NCBI RefSeq assembly: GCF_000010805.1
Contig: NC_012522.1
Span: forward strand, 5,394,001-5,458,000
From: Rhodococcus opacus B4
Lineage (GTDB): Bacteria > Actinomycetota > Actinomycetes > Mycobacteriales > Mycobacteriaceae
Length of the DNA stretch: 64,000 bases
Direction of reading: 5' to 3'
The translations under genes were made by a program, and so were the position numbers. Of the stretch, positions 25,820-34,665 are shown piece by piece; position 1 is the stretch's first letter, and each line of letters opens with the position of its first letter. Under the pieces are notes generated by a model that saw nothing but the letters and a program-made list of their open reading frames with translations, was not told the origin of the DNA and did not search any database.

Positions 25820-27042
25820 GCGGCGAGACCGGCCTGAAACCTCTCGTCACCACCGTCTTCGTTCCTGCCGCGATCTTCGGTATCGGCCAGGGAGCGGCCG
25901 CCCCGGTCATGGCGCTGACCGCCCGCGAACTGGGTGCGTCGGTGGCCGTGTCCGGGCTGATCGTCGCGGTCGTCGGGCTCGGCGCCGTCCTCGGCGACCT
26001 GCCCGCGGGCCGGATCGTCGCGAGGTTCGGGGAGCGTCGGTCCATCATCGGCGGCAGTGCCGTCGGCGCCACCGGGGTGCTGGTCTGCCTGCTCGCGCAG
26101 ACACCCTGGATGCTCGGTGTCGGCGCACTGCTGACCGGGCTCGCCAACGCCGTGTGGGGGCTGGCCCGCCAGAGCTACCTCGCCGACGCCGTGCCGATCG
26201 GGCTGCGGGCCCGGGCGATGTCGTCGTTCGCGGCGATGTGGCGGCTCGGCTTCTTCGTGGGCCCGCTGCTCGGTGCCGCCGTGATCCTGGTGGTCGGGGC
26301 GCGGGGCGGGTTCCTGGTGCAATTCGTAGGCGTCGTGCTGTCCGGGTGGCTGATGTCGAGGGTCCCGGATCCGCCGCGCCGCAGTGCAGCCGCCGTGGGC
26401 GGACACGCCACGTTGCCGTCGATCCTGCGTCGCCACCGGAAATTGCTGGCCACACTCGGCGCCGGGTCGCTTCTGATGGGCGCGGCCCGCGCCTCCCGGG
26501 AGGCGGTGCTCCCGCTGTGGGCCGCCCACCTCGGACTCGACGCGGCCCAGGTCAGCCTCGTCTTCGGTGTCGGTGCGGCCGTCGACCTGCTGTGCTCGTA
26601 TCCGGCCGGGCATTTCATGGACCGGTACGGCCGCAGGTTCATCGCGGTGCCGTCGCTGCTGGTGATCGGCACGTCGTACCTGGCGTTGCCGTTCTCGCAC
26701 GACCTGTGGACGATCGGGATCGTCGCCGTCGTGATGGGAATCGGCAACGGCCTCGGCAACGGCGTCATCATGACGCTCGGTGCCGACATCGCGCCACCGG
26801 CCACGCGCGCCGAATTCCTCGCGGCGTGGCGGCTCACCCACGACACCGGCATGTTCGCCGGACCGTTCGGGGTCGGCGCGCTCGCCGCGGTGGTCCCGCT
26901 CGGCGCCGCTGTCGCCGCGATCGGGGGAGCGGCGCTGGTCGGCGCCGGACTGCTGTTCCGGTTCATCCCGGTCTATTCGCCCTGGCCACCGCCGCCCGCG
27001 GCGGAGCCGGGTTCCTCACCGCTCGAAAAACAGGAAGCATAG
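25816..27042 (+). CDS. MFS transporter
   Basis: 408-residue major-facilitator protein with 12 predicted TM segments. The motif-A-like loop DLPAGRIVARFGERR lies between TM2 and TM3, and its C-half counterpart YPAGHFMDRYGRR follows in the second half. The 4-nt overlap with the monooxygenase gene places it in organosulfur operon 1. Inferred role: export of the desulfurised carbon product or of sulfite, or an alternative importer. The direction of transport cannot be read from sequence. Confidence 0.87.
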   Translation: MSGETGLKPLVTTVFVPAAIFGIGQGAAAPVMALTARELGASVAVSGLIVAVVGLGAVLGDLPAGRIVARFGERRSIIGGSAVGATGVLVCLLAQTPWMLGVGALLTGLANAVWGLARQSYLADAVPIGLRARAMSSFAAMWRLGFFVGPLLGAAVILVVGARGGFLVQFVGVVLSGWLMSRVPDPPRRSAAAVGGHATLPSILRRHRKLLATLGAGSLLMGAARASREAVLPLWAAHLGLDAAQVSLVFGVGAAVDLLCSYPAGHFMDRYGRRFIAVPSLLVIGTSYLALPFSHDLWTIGIVAVVMGIGNGLGNGVIMTLGADIAPPATRAEFLAAWRLTHDTGMFAGPFGVGALAAVVPLGAAVAAIGGAALVGAGLLFRFIPVYSPWPPPPAAEPGSSPLEKQEA

Positions 27043-27043
27043 G

Positions 27044-27049
27044 TACATT
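27044..27049 (+). promoter_or_regulatory. -10 element of leaderless F420-type oxidoreductase gene
   Basis: TACATT immediately after the MFS stop, 6 nt before the ATG at 27056. This gives the next gene its own promoter. Confidence 0.55.
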
Positions 27050-27055
27050 CGTTTC

Positions 27056-28045
27056 ATGCGCTTCGGATTGTTCGTTCCTCAAGGTTGGCGTCTGGATCTC
27101 GTCGGAATCGATCCCGCGGATCAATGGTCGGTGATGCGCGACTTCGCGTTGCGCGCCGACCAGGGGTCGTCCTGGGATTCACTGTGGGTCTACGACCACT
27201 TCCACACCGTCCCGGCACCCACCGAGGAGGCCACGCACGAGGCGTGGACCCTCATGTCCGCGTTCGCGGCCGTCACGTCGCGGGTGCGTCTCGGCCAGAT
27301 GTGTACGGCGATGAGCTACCGCAACCCCGCCTACCTCGCCAAGGTCGCCGCCACCACCGACCTCATCTCCGGCGGACGCGTCGAGATGGGCATCGGCGGC
27401 GGCTGGTACGAACACGAATGGCGGGCCTACGGATACGGATTCCCCTCCGCCGGTACGCGTCTCGGCCGACTCGACGAGGGCGTGCAGATCATGCGGCAGG
27501 CCTGGGCCAACGGCACCGCGACCCTCGAAGGCAAGCACTACCAGGTCGACGGCGCCATCGTCCGCCCACTTCCGCTGCAGGACGGCGGAATTCCGCTGTG
27601 GATCGCCGGCGGCGGCGAGAAGGTGACATTGAAGATCGCGGCAAAGTACGCGCAGTACACCAACTTCGACGGCACACCCGACGGATTCGCGCAGAAGTCC
27701 GAGATCCTGCGGAAGCACTGCGACACCGTCGGCACCGACTTCGATGCCATCGTCCGATCGGCCAACTACAACGTCGCGATCGGCACCACCGAGGCGGAGG
27801 TCGAGCAGCGGTTGCTCACCCTGAAGGACCGTCTCACCCCGCACGTCGGCGCCGACGCCGCCGAGGGTGCGCTCGGAGCCTTCCGGGGCATGCCCGGTGT
27901 GGGAACGCCGGAACAGATCGTCGAGAAACTGTCGGCGCTGAAGGAACTCGGCATGTCCTACGGCATCTTCTACTTCCCCGAAGCCGCCTACGACACCTCG
28001 GGCATCGAACTCTTCGAGAAAGAGGTCCTGCCGGCGCTGCGGTAG
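27056..28045 (+). CDS. LLM-class F420-dependent oxidoreductase
   Basis: 329-residue luciferase-like TIM-barrel protein of the group usually annotated as F420-dependent. It opens MRFGLFVPQGWRLDLVG and carries ISGGRVEMGIGGGWYEHEWRA, the cofactor-phosphate region of F420 enzymes, followed by PLWIAGGGEKVTLKIAA. It lies 13 nt downstream of the MFS gene but has a leaderless promoter of its own, so membership of operon 1 is partial at best. It is unrelated in detail to the FMN monooxygenase two genes upstream. Substrate unknown. Confidence 0.87.
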   Translation: MRFGLFVPQGWRLDLVGIDPADQWSVMRDFALRADQGSSWDSLWVYDHFHTVPAPTEEATHEAWTLMSAFAAVTSRVRLGQMCTAMSYRNPAYLAKVAATTDLISGGRVEMGIGGGWYEHEWRAYGYGFPSAGTRLGRLDEGVQIMRQAWANGTATLEGKHYQVDGAIVRPLPLQDGGIPLWIAGGGEKVTLKIAAKYAQYTNFDGTPDGFAQKSEILRKHCDTVGTDFDAIVRSANYNVAIGTTEAEVEQRLLTLKDRLTPHVGADAAEGALGAFRGMPGVGTPEQIVEKLSALKELGMSYGIFYFPEAAYDTSGIELFEKEVLPALR

Positions 28046-28058
28046 TGGTCGGTCGGCA

Positions 28059-28064
28059 TAGAGT
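28059..28064 (+). promoter_or_regulatory. -10 element of leaderless GNAT gene
   Basis: TAGAGT, 7 nt before the ATG at 28072. Confidence 0.55.
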
Positions 28065-28071
28065 GGCGGGC

Positions 28072-28635
28072 ATGTTCGTCGTCACCCTCGCCGCCGGCAA
28101 TGTGTGGCTGAGCCCGCCGGTCGTCACCGACATCGACGCGATCTGCGCCGCGTGCAGCGAGGCCTCGATCGCCGAGTGGACGACGATGCCCGCCCCGTAT
28201 GCACGTTCGGACGCCGAGCAGTTCGTCCGGCAGACGGTGCCGACCGGCTGGGCCGACCGCAGCCCCACCTGGGCGGTGCGCGAACGCGAGAACGGCCCGG
28301 TGCTGGGGATGATCGGCCTGATGGCGCGGGACCTGACCGCAGCGGAGATCGGGTACTGGCTGGCACCGTCCGCACGCTCGCGGGGACTGATGACGAGCGC
28401 GGTGAACCTGGTGTGCGATTACGCGTTTCGGCCGGACGGGATGGGACTCGAACGCATCGAATGGCGCGCGTTCGTCGGCAACGCGGACTCGGCGGCAGTC
28501 GCCCGCCGGGTGGGCTTCCGGTTCGAGGGAGTCCAGCGCGCCGGACTCGTGCAGCGCGGCGTCCGGCGCGATTCGTGGGCCGCCGCCCTGCTCGCCGGCG
28601 ACCCGCGGCAACCGGCCGAGGGCTGGCCCGGCTAG
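28072..28635 (+). CDS. GNAT family N-acetyltransferase (RimJ/RimL type)
   Basis: 187-residue acetyltransferase of the RimJ/RimL branch. The acetyl-CoA pyrophosphate loop is in LAPSARSRGLMTSAV. The RIEWRAFVGNADSAAVARRVGF segment with its Asn-x-x-Ser is the typical motif B, followed by EGVQRAG. Substrates of this branch include ribosomal-protein N-termini and small amines. Monocistronic by its leaderless promoter; the end is convergent with the DUF3239 gene 7 nt away. Confidence 0.87.
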   Translation: MFVVTLAAGNVWLSPPVVTDIDAICAACSEASIAEWTTMPAPYARSDAEQFVRQTVPTGWADRSPTWAVRERENGPVLGMIGLMARDLTAAEIGYWLAPSARSRGLMTSAVNLVCDYAFRPDGMGLERIEWRAFVGNADSAAVARRVGFRFEGVQRAGLVQRGVRRDSWAAALLAGDPRQPAEGWPG

Positions 28636-28642
28636 CGGCCGG

Positions 28643-29311
28643 TCAGCGCAGGCCCTCCGGAAGGTCGTGCTCGGACACCGCGACTCGCTGGTCGGGGCTG
28701 GTCCGGATCTGCTCCGACTCGGCGATCCGGCTCTGCAGGAAATCCCACTCCACCTGATCGATCGCGTCCTCCGCACGGGACCGCACGGCCGCGTCGCGGG
28801 TGCCCCACGCGATCGGCATCGGGCTGACCATCTCCCAGGTGCCGGCCCCGCTGTGGGTGCTGCGGTCGTTCAGCAGTGCGACGGACGGCACCCGGTCACC
28901 CACCCGCTGCATCTGCCCGGTGCGGATCGGAACGTTGCGGGTGACGAGCGCGTACGAGGGGCGGCCCGCGGACGGCTTCGCGACGTCGATCAGCGACAGC
29001 AGCGTCACCGCGCGGGGATGAACCTCAGAGACGACGGCAGGCACCAGCGGGCTCTTCGCGTACAACTCCTCGATGCTGCCGACCTTCTTCGGCACCCAGA
29101 ACGCCACCCACACGGACGTCAGCGCGGCGATCGCCACGACGGCACCCAGAATGATCGACCAGGGGTGGGCGAGCAGGATCAGACCGACAGCCGCGGCCGC
29201 GAACAGCAACGCCACGACGATCGCCGACACCTGCAGGCGTCGCATGTCGGCGAACGTCTGGTTGACGGACTTCGCGTAGGGCCGGTCGACGGTGAACTCG
29301 AAATGTCGCAC
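28643..29311 (-). CDS. DUF3239 domain-containing membrane protein
   Basis: 222-residue protein that I recognise as DUF3239, found in corynebacteria, nocardiae and rhodococci, function unknown. Two TM segments lie close together at about residues 28-48 and 52-72, followed by a roughly 150-residue soluble domain. The start is a GTG with TAAGCT 6 nt upstream, consistent with a leaderless transcript. It ends 7 nt from the convergent GNAT gene. Confidence 0.75.
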   Translation of the reverse strand: MRHFEFTVDRPYAKSVNQTFADMRRLQVSAIVVALLFAAAAVGLILLAHPWSIILGAVVAIAALTSVWVAFWVPKKVGSIEELYAKSPLVPAVVSEVHPRAVTLLSLIDVAKPSAGRPSYALVTRNVPIRTGQMQRVGDRVPSVALLNDRSTHSGAGTWEMVSPMPIAWGTRDAAVRSRAEDAIDQVEWDFLQSRIAESEQIRTSPDQRVAVSEHDLPEGLR

Positions 29312-29317
29312 GGGCCC

Positions 29318-29323
29318 AGCTTA
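29318..29323 (-). promoter_or_regulatory. -10 element of leaderless DUF3239 gene
   Basis: TAAGCT on the minus strand, 6 nt before the GTG at 29311. Confidence 0.5.
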
Positions 29324-29349
29324 GAGCGTGGGGCCGGAGGTCCGGGCGG

Positions 29350-31029
29350 TCACCCGATGGCCGGGCCCAGCAGGTCGTCGGCGTCGGTGATCCGATAGGC
29401 GTAACCCTGCTCGGCGAGGAAGCGCTGCCGGTGGGCGGCGTACTCCGCGTCGAGCGTGTCCCGCGCCACCACCGAGTAGAAGTGGGCCTGACCGCCGTCG
29501 TGCTTGGGCCGCAGGAGGCGCCCCAGCCGCTGAGCCTCCTCCTGTCGGGACCCGAACGTACCCGAAACCTGCACGGCGACAGACGCTTCCGGAAGGTCGA
29601 TCGAGAAGTTCGCGACCTTGCTGACCACCAGCGTCTGGATTTCGCCCGCCCGGAAACGGTCGAACAGCTCCTCCCGCTCCTTGTTCTTGGTCGACCCCTT
29701 GATGACCGGGGCGTTCAACGCCTCACCCAGTTCGTCGAGCTGATCGAGGTACGCGCCGATGATCAACGTCGGTGCGTCGGTGTGCCGTTCCAGGATCGAC
29801 TTCACCACCGCGATCTTGGTGTGTGCGGTGGAACACAGCTTGTATCGCTCGTCGGGTTCGGCGACGGCGTACGCCATGCGTTCGGCGTCCGTCAGCGTCA
29901 CCCGCACCTCGACGCAGTCGGCGGGGGCGATCCACCCCTGCGCCTCGATGTCCTTCCACGGCGCGTCGTACCGCTTCGGCCCGATCAGTGAGAACACGTC
30001 GCCCTCGCGGCCGTCCTCGCGCACCAGGGTGGCGGTGAGCCCGAGGCGCCGGCGGGACTGCAGGTCGGCGGTCATCCGGAACACGGGCGCGGGCAGCAGG
30101 TGCACCTCGTCGTAGATCACCAGACCCCAGTCGCGGGAATCGAACAGTTCGAGATGCTTGTACTCGCCCTTCGTTCGCCGGGTGATCACCTGGTACGTGG
30201 CGATCGTGACCGGGCGGATCTCCTTGCGTTCGCCGGAGTACTCGCCGATCTCCTCCTCGGTGAGCGACGTGCGCGCGATCAGCTCACGCTTCCACTGCCG
30301 TCCCGCGACCGTGTTCGTCACCAGGATCAACGTGGTGGCCTTCGCCTTGGCCATCGCCGCCGCACCGACCATCGTCTTGCCCGCACCGCACGGCAGGACG
30401 ACGACGCCGGACCCGCCGGCCCAGAACGAATCGGCCGCCATCTCCTGGTAGTCGCGCAGGTGCCAGTGGCCGTCCGCGGACCCGGGGGAGGTGCCGTCGA
30501 AGTCCAGATCGATGGGGTGGGCCTCGCCGTCGACGTACCCGGCGAGGTCCTCCGCCGGCCAGCCGACCTTGAGCAGCAGCTGCTTGAGCCGGCCGCGCTC
30601 ACTCGGGTGGACGACCACCGTGTCGTCGTCGACGCGGGCCCCGAGCATCGGGGCGATCTTCTTGTGCCGGGTCACCTCGGTGAGGACCGCGCGGTCGAGG
30701 CTGACCAGCGTCAGGCCGTGGGCGGGATTCTTCACCAGCTGCAGGCGCCCGTACCGGGCCATCGTGTCGACGATGTCGACCAGCAGCGGCTGCGGCACGG
30801 CGTACCGGGAGAAGTTGACCAGCGCGTCGACCACCTGCTCGGCGTCGTGCCCGGCGGCGCGCGCGTTCCACAGCGCCAGCGGCGTGATGCGGTAGGTGTG
30901 GACGTGTTCGGGCGCGCGCTCGAGTTCCGCGAACGGGGCGATCGCCTGGCGGGCGTCGTTCGCTCGTTCGTGATCGACCTCCAACAGCAGGGTCTTGTCG
31001 GATTGGACGATCAACGGTCCGTCGGTCAC
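29350..31029 (-). CDS. DNA repair helicase XPB (ERCC3-like), superfamily 2
   Basis: 559-residue 3'-5' helicase of the bacterial XPB family (Rv0861c-type), proposed to unwind damaged DNA. The N-terminal damage-recognition-like domain (about residues 1-190) precedes helicase domain 1 with Walker A LPCGAGKT and DEVH (YDEVHLLPAP), and domain 2 with the motif VI region RQEEAQRLGRLLRP. The RED motif region (LVREDGREGD) is present. The GTG start has GAGGAGG five bases upstream; an in-frame extension further upstream resembles nothing. In M. tuberculosis the neighbouring gene is the helicase-associated Rv0862c; here that homologue (38766-41084) lies about 7.7 kb away. Confidence 0.92.
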   Translation of the reverse strand: MTDGPLIVQSDKTLLLEVDHERANDARQAIAPFAELERAPEHVHTYRITPLALWNARAAGHDAEQVVDALVNFSRYAVPQPLLVDIVDTMARYGRLQLVKNPAHGLTLVSLDRAVLTEVTRHKKIAPMLGARVDDDTVVVHPSERGRLKQLLLKVGWPAEDLAGYVDGEAHPIDLDFDGTSPGSADGHWHLRDYQEMAADSFWAGGSGVVVLPCGAGKTMVGAAAMAKAKATTLILVTNTVAGRQWKRELIARTSLTEEEIGEYSGERKEIRPVTIATYQVITRRTKGEYKHLELFDSRDWGLVIYDEVHLLPAPVFRMTADLQSRRRLGLTATLVREDGREGDVFSLIGPKRYDAPWKDIEAQGWIAPADCVEVRVTLTDAERMAYAVAEPDERYKLCSTAHTKIAVVKSILERHTDAPTLIIGAYLDQLDELGEALNAPVIKGSTKNKEREELFDRFRAGEIQTLVVSKVANFSIDLPEASVAVQVSGTFGSRQEEAQRLGRLLRPKHDGGQAHFYSVVARDTLDAEYAAHRQRFLAEQGYAYRITDADDLLGPAIG

Positions 31030-31202
31030 GGAAGCCTCCTCGAAAATGCGGTGCCGGATGTAGCCAGCCTGTCCATTGTCCTGATCCGGGCGGCGGCGCG
31101 CCACGTCGCTGCCCCCGGCAGGGCCGATACCTGCACATCCGCGGCGGTCGGGGCCTAAATTGAGGGGCAGCCGGATGGATCGACCCAGAGACGAGGCTCG
31201 CG

Positions 31203-31952
31203 ATGACCCAGCCCCCCGACGACCCGAACCGACCCGATCCGAGCGTCCCCGGCGAACCGCCGAACAACCCGCAGCAACCGTACCCGCAGGGTGGGCCGCA
31301 GCAGCCGTACCAGCAGAGTCAGCACCCGCACCAGCCCTACCAGCAGGGGCAGTACGCGCAGCAGCCCGGCCAGTATCCGCCGGGCGGGCCCGGGCAGTAC
31401 CCGCCCGGCCAGTACCCACCGCAGCCGAAGAAGTCGCGGAAAGGGTTGTTCATCACTCTCGGGATTGTCGCCGTCGTGATCCTCGCCGCCGTCGCCGCGT
31501 TCGGCGTGTACGCGGTCAAGAGTGCCGACGAGAACGCCCTCGACGTCGGCGACTGCCTGTTCTTCGAGTCCGCGTCGACCACCGCGGCCGACACCTCACA
31601 CGAGAAGCGGGACTGCTCCGACAGCGAGGCCACGTACGAGGTGGCGCAGAAGAACGACGGCGACGTCCAGTGCGGGGAGGACTACTTCTCCTACACCCTC
31701 GTCGGCGAGGACAAGGACGTGCAGACCACGCTGTGCCTCGTCCCGAACATGATCGAGGACTCCTGCTACCTGCTCGAGGACGACGGCCGGATCGTGCCGT
31801 CCGACTGCTCCGACATGCAGACCGTCAAGGTCGTCCGGCGCGCCGACGGCCAGGACGACGAAACCCTGTGCAACGAGTTCGACTCCGCATTCCCCATCGC
31901 CTTCTCCGAACCCCAGCGCACGTATTGCATCGAGGTCAACCTCGGTGGCTAG
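31203..31952 (+). CDS. Proline/glutamine-rich single-pass membrane protein (LppU-like)
   Basis: 249-residue protein with three parts. A low-complexity cytoplasmic Pro/Gln/Tyr-rich N-terminus (residues 1-75, repeats of QQPYQQ and GQYPPG) leads to one TM segment after KKSRKG (about 80-102). An exported C-terminal domain follows, with about eight Cys likely forming disulfides. The layout resembles actinobacterial LppU/SCO3897-type proteins, function unknown. A TAAATT -10 lies upstream (about 31154). Its stop is 8 nt before the first copy of the 40-bp palindromic repeat. Confidence 0.75.
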   Translation: MTQPPDDPNRPDPSVPGEPPNNPQQPYPQGGPQQPYQQSQHPHQPYQQGQYAQQPGQYPPGGPGQYPPGQYPPQPKKSRKGLFITLGIVAVVILAAVAAFGVYAVKSADENALDVGDCLFFESASTTAADTSHEKRDCSDSEATYEVAQKNDGDVQCGEDYFSYTLVGEDKDVQTTLCLVPNMIEDSCYLLEDDGRIVPSDCSDMQTVKVVRRADGQDDETLCNEFDSAFPIAFSEPQRTYCIEVNLGG

Positions 31953-31959
31953 CCGCCCC

Positions 31960-31999
31960 GTGAGTACTTATCAACGTCCCGCGGTTAACAAGTACTCAC
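31960..31999. repeat. 40-bp palindromic intergenic repeat, copy 1
   Basis: Arms GTGAGTACTTATCAAC and GTTAACAAGTACTCAC around a GTCCCGCG centre. It begins 8 nt after the stop of the preceding gene. The same centre and arms recur at 37592 and 38730. Confidence 0.85.
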
Positions 32000-32099
32000 A
32001 GGGAGTTAAAATCTCCGGAATCGAGTCCGTTGAACTGCACGTTCCCCTTCGCTAGCGTTCGAGATCAGGCCACATCACTGCGCGCGGCGAGGGGGAACG

Positions 32100-33311
32100 A
32101 TGGCGCGAACCCAGCCCGTCACCCGGCGCGGCGCCGGACGTTCCGGCGCCGGCGCGGGCACGGTGCTGCGTACGGTCCTCGACAGCGGGCCGATCGCACG
32201 CAGCACGATCGCCCGCGTCACCGGACTCTCACCCGCGACGGTGACCACGGCCAGCGCGCAGCTCGTCGACCACGGCCTGCTGCGCGAACTACCGGAGATC
32301 GCGGGTCCCACAGGGCTCGGACGGCCACACGTGCCGGTGGACGTCGACGACAGCCGTTACGTCGTCTACGGCATCCATCTGGCGATCACGCACGTGACCA
32401 CCGCATTGCTCGACCTGCGCGGGCAGGTGCTGACGCGGTCCCGCGATCCGCACTACGGGCGGGGACCGGAAGAGGTTCTGCGGAACGCCGTGACGACCCT
32501 GGAGGCGCTGGCCGTCCGGCACGGTGGGCCAGCGGTTCCGATCGGTGTCGGTTTCGCGGCGGGCGGCTGGATCGACTCCGAATCGGGTGTGGTGCGCGAT
32601 CATCCGATCCCGGGATGGAACGGGTACCCGGTGCGCGCGGATCTCGAGCGCCGCACTGGCCTGGACGTCCGGATGGATTCGCACGCACGCGCTCTCATCG
32701 ACGCCGAGGTGCTGTTCGGGGAACCGAGGGCGCGGGAGAGCGTGGTGCAACTCTTCGTCGGGAACATGGTGGACGCCGCGTTCGCGACCGGCGGCGTAGT
32801 CCACCACGGTCCTCGCGCGGCGGCCGGCGCGGTGGCGCACGTGCCCGTCGAGAACAGTGCCGAGGAGTGCGCCTGCGGGCGCACCGGGTGTGTGCAGGCC
32901 ACCCTGTCGGATCGGGTGCTGGTGCGCAGGGCGATGGAGCTGGGCATCATCGAGCGGCCGATCTTCCGTGACCTTCTCGACGCGGGCCGTCGCAGGCACC
33001 CGGAGGCGCTGGCCCTGTTCACCGAACGCGCGCACGGTGTCGGGGTGGTGGCGGCGCGCCTGCTGGATCTGTTCAATCCGGAGGTCCTCATCGTCTGCGA
33101 CCAGAGTGTGAGCGGGATTCCCGGTTGCCTGGACACAGTACGGTGGGCGGTCGCGGAGTCGTCGGCGACCTGCGACGATCCCTCGTGGTCCGTGCTGCCC
33201 ACCAGCTTTCCGGGACGGGCACTGCCGGTGTCCGCCGGTTCCGTGATCCTCGCGGAGCTCTACCGGGCGCCGCTCACCAGCTTCGTGCGGCCGCTGGCCG
33301 GAATCTCGTGA
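32100..33311 (+). CDS. ROK family transcriptional regulator
   Basis: 403-residue repressor-type ROK protein: an N-terminal winged HTH (about residues 15-75, STIARVTGLSPATVTTASAQL) and a ROK sugar-kinase-like domain. The zinc motif is present as CACGRTGC, followed by Gln where Glu is usual. The kinase phosphate-binding loop is degenerate (GIHLAITHVTTALLD in place of DxGxT), so it is a regulator and not a sugar kinase. A purine-rich GAGGGGG precedes the ATG. It sits upstream of, and in line with, organosulfur operon 2, which it may control; ligand unknown. Confidence 0.87.
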   Translation: MARTQPVTRRGAGRSGAGAGTVLRTVLDSGPIARSTIARVTGLSPATVTTASAQLVDHGLLRELPEIAGPTGLGRPHVPVDVDDSRYVVYGIHLAITHVTTALLDLRGQVLTRSRDPHYGRGPEEVLRNAVTTLEALAVRHGGPAVPIGVGFAAGGWIDSESGVVRDHPIPGWNGYPVRADLERRTGLDVRMDSHARALIDAEVLFGEPRARESVVQLFVGNMVDAAFATGGVVHHGPRAAAGAVAHVPVENSAEECACGRTGCVQATLSDRVLVRRAMELGIIERPIFRDLLDAGRRRHPEALALFTERAHGVGVVAARLLDLFNPEVLIVCDQSVSGIPGCLDTVRWAVAESSATCDDPSWSVLPTSFPGRALPVSAGSVILAELYRAPLTSFVRPLAGIS

Positions 33312-33352
33312 CGCGCATCACAGGTCCGGAGTTAATTCGGTGGGAAGCAATG

Positions 33353-33397
33353 TTGACGGGGATTGTGCTGGATCGCAAGGATATTGGTGTGAACACC
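33353..33397 (+). promoter_or_regulatory. Promoter/operator region of organosulfur operon 2
   Basis: TTGACG (33353-33358) is a candidate -35; no clear -10 stands out. A perfect 12-bp palindrome GGTGT-GA-ACACC (33386-33397) overlaps the start of the Cys leader ORF and shares the GGTGTG core with the operon 1 palindrome. Confidence 0.4.
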
Positions 33398-33475
33398 TCG
33401 ATGTCCGACAGCGTGAGTACCACCTCGTGTCGCTCCGGTGCCTGTTGTCGCCGCTCGCGACCGGCTCGCGTCTGA
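33389..33475 (+). CDS. Cysteine-rich leader peptide of organosulfur operon 2
   Basis: 28-codon ORF starting at GTG with AAGGA (33377-33381) 7 nt upstream; an internal ATG at 33401 would give 24 residues. The C-terminal half reads SCRSGACCRRSRPARV, three Cys including a Cys-Cys pair. After it come a small hairpin (CCGGC/GCCGG, 33481-33495) and a strongly pyrimidine-rich stretch (about 33502-33530). The gene for the binding protein starts at 33598. This reproduces the layout of the leader at 20404, suggesting cysteine-responsive attenuation of both operons. Confidence 0.65.
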   Translation: MNTSMSDSVSTTSCRSGACCRRSRPARV

Positions 33476-33597
33476 CGTCTCCGGCCTGACGCCGGCCGAA
33501 ACATTCTTCCGTTCTTCCTTTCTCGCTCCTGCGCGGCACCCGACCTACTGAGTCCCGGGGTGCCCGACCGGAGATCACATCCTTCGAAGGATCAATC

Positions 33598-34665
33598 ATG
33601 TCCAGTTCACACGTGTCTTCCGCCGGGTACCGGCGACTCACGCGCGCCGCCTTCGCCGGCGTCGTGGCGCTCGGGCTCGCGTCCTGCTCCACCGGTTCCT
33701 CCGGCGAGCTCGCGCTCGATGATGCTGTCCCCGATCAGGTTCCGGACGGAACCTCGCTCAGCGTGTCGATCAAGACCACCCGGCTGCAGCTCGAGGCGAC
33801 CGACCAGACCGCCGATCTCCCGTTCACCGTGTCGGACTGGCCGGACGTCAGCGCCGGACCCGACGTGATCCAGGCCTTCCGCGGCAACGCGGTCGATCTG
33901 GCCACCAATGCCGCGATCCCGCCGATCCAGGCGCACGCCACGGGGCTCGACGCGAAGATCGTCGCGGTCCGGGAGAAGGAACAGCCGCAGTACGTGCTGG
34001 CCACCGCCCCCGGCTCGGACATCGCGGAACTGCCGGACCTGCGGGGCAAGAAGATCGCGTTCTCGCCCGGGCAGGCGCAGGGTGTGGTGATCCTGCGGAC
34101 GCTGAAGGCGCAGGGCCTGACCACGAAAGACGTCCAGCTCGTCGAGCTGCCCAGCCCGCAGTTCCTCACCGCGCTGCAGTCGAAGCAGGTGGATGTCGCG
34201 CCGCTGTCGGAGCCGACGGTGACGAAGTACCTGAACCAGTACGGTCCGGACGGAGCGAAGGCGTTGCAGACCGACGCGGTGGACGCGCTCACCGTGCTCT
34301 GGGCGCCGGTGGAGGTCCTGCAGGATCCGGCCAAGGCCGCGGCGATCAAGGCGTTCATTCCGTTCTGGAGCCGCGGGGAGATCTGGGCGTGGGAGAACCA
34401 GGACGCGTGGATCCAGAAGTACTACGTGGAGAGCGAGCAGGTGTCGGCCGAGGACGGCAAGCGCATCGTCGCCGCCGTCGGGCAGCGGCCGTCGTACCCG
34501 GCAAACTGGGACGCGGCCGTCGAGTGGACGCAGGACACCGTCCAATTGCTCTCCGACGCCGGCTACTTCAGTGAATTCGATGCGAACGAGCTGTTCGACC
34601 GCCGATTCGAAACCGTCGCCGCCGACGCCGTCCCGACCGAATACCGAGGCGGTGTGCAGCGATGA
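33598..34665 (+). CDS. ABC transporter substrate-binding lipoprotein (NMT1/SsuA type), operon 2
   Basis: 355-residue lipoprotein with signal peptide ending LGLASC (Cys near residue 30). It has the NMT1/SsuA-type binding fold with LPDLRGKKIAFSPGQAQGVV, the hinge-region motif of sulfonate-binding proteins. GAAGGA precedes the ATG. It is only distantly similar to the two binding proteins of operon 1. The last 4 nt overlap the permease start (ATGA). Probable ligand: an alkane- or aryl-sulfonate or related sulfur compound. Confidence 0.85.
   Translation: MSSSHVSSAGYRRLTRAAFAGVVALGLASCSTGSSGELALDDAVPDQVPDGTSLSVSIKTTRLQLEATDQTADLPFTVSDWPDVSAGPDVIQAFRGNAVDLATNAAIPPIQAHATGLDAKIVAVREKEQPQYVLATAPGSDIAELPDLRGKKIAFSPGQAQGVVILRTLKAQGLTTKDVQLVELPSPQFLTALQSKQVDVAPLSEPTVTKYLNQYGPDGAKALQTDAVDALTVLWAPVEVLQDPAKAAAIKAFIPFWSRGEIWAWENQDAWIQKYYVESEQVSAEDGKRIVAAVGQRPSYPANWDAAVEWTQDTVQLLSDAGYFSEFDANELFDRRFETVAADAVPTEYRGGVQR

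Noticed and set aside
31030-31419. N-terminal extension of XPB upstream of the GTG at 31029
   Set aside because: The extra residues are Ala/Gly/Arg-rich and mirror the opposite-strand Pro-rich gene, while GAGGAGG marks the start at 31029.
32100-33311. ROK protein as a sugar kinase (glucokinase)
   Set aside because: It has an N-terminal HTH and a degenerate phosphate-binding loop, so it is a regulator.
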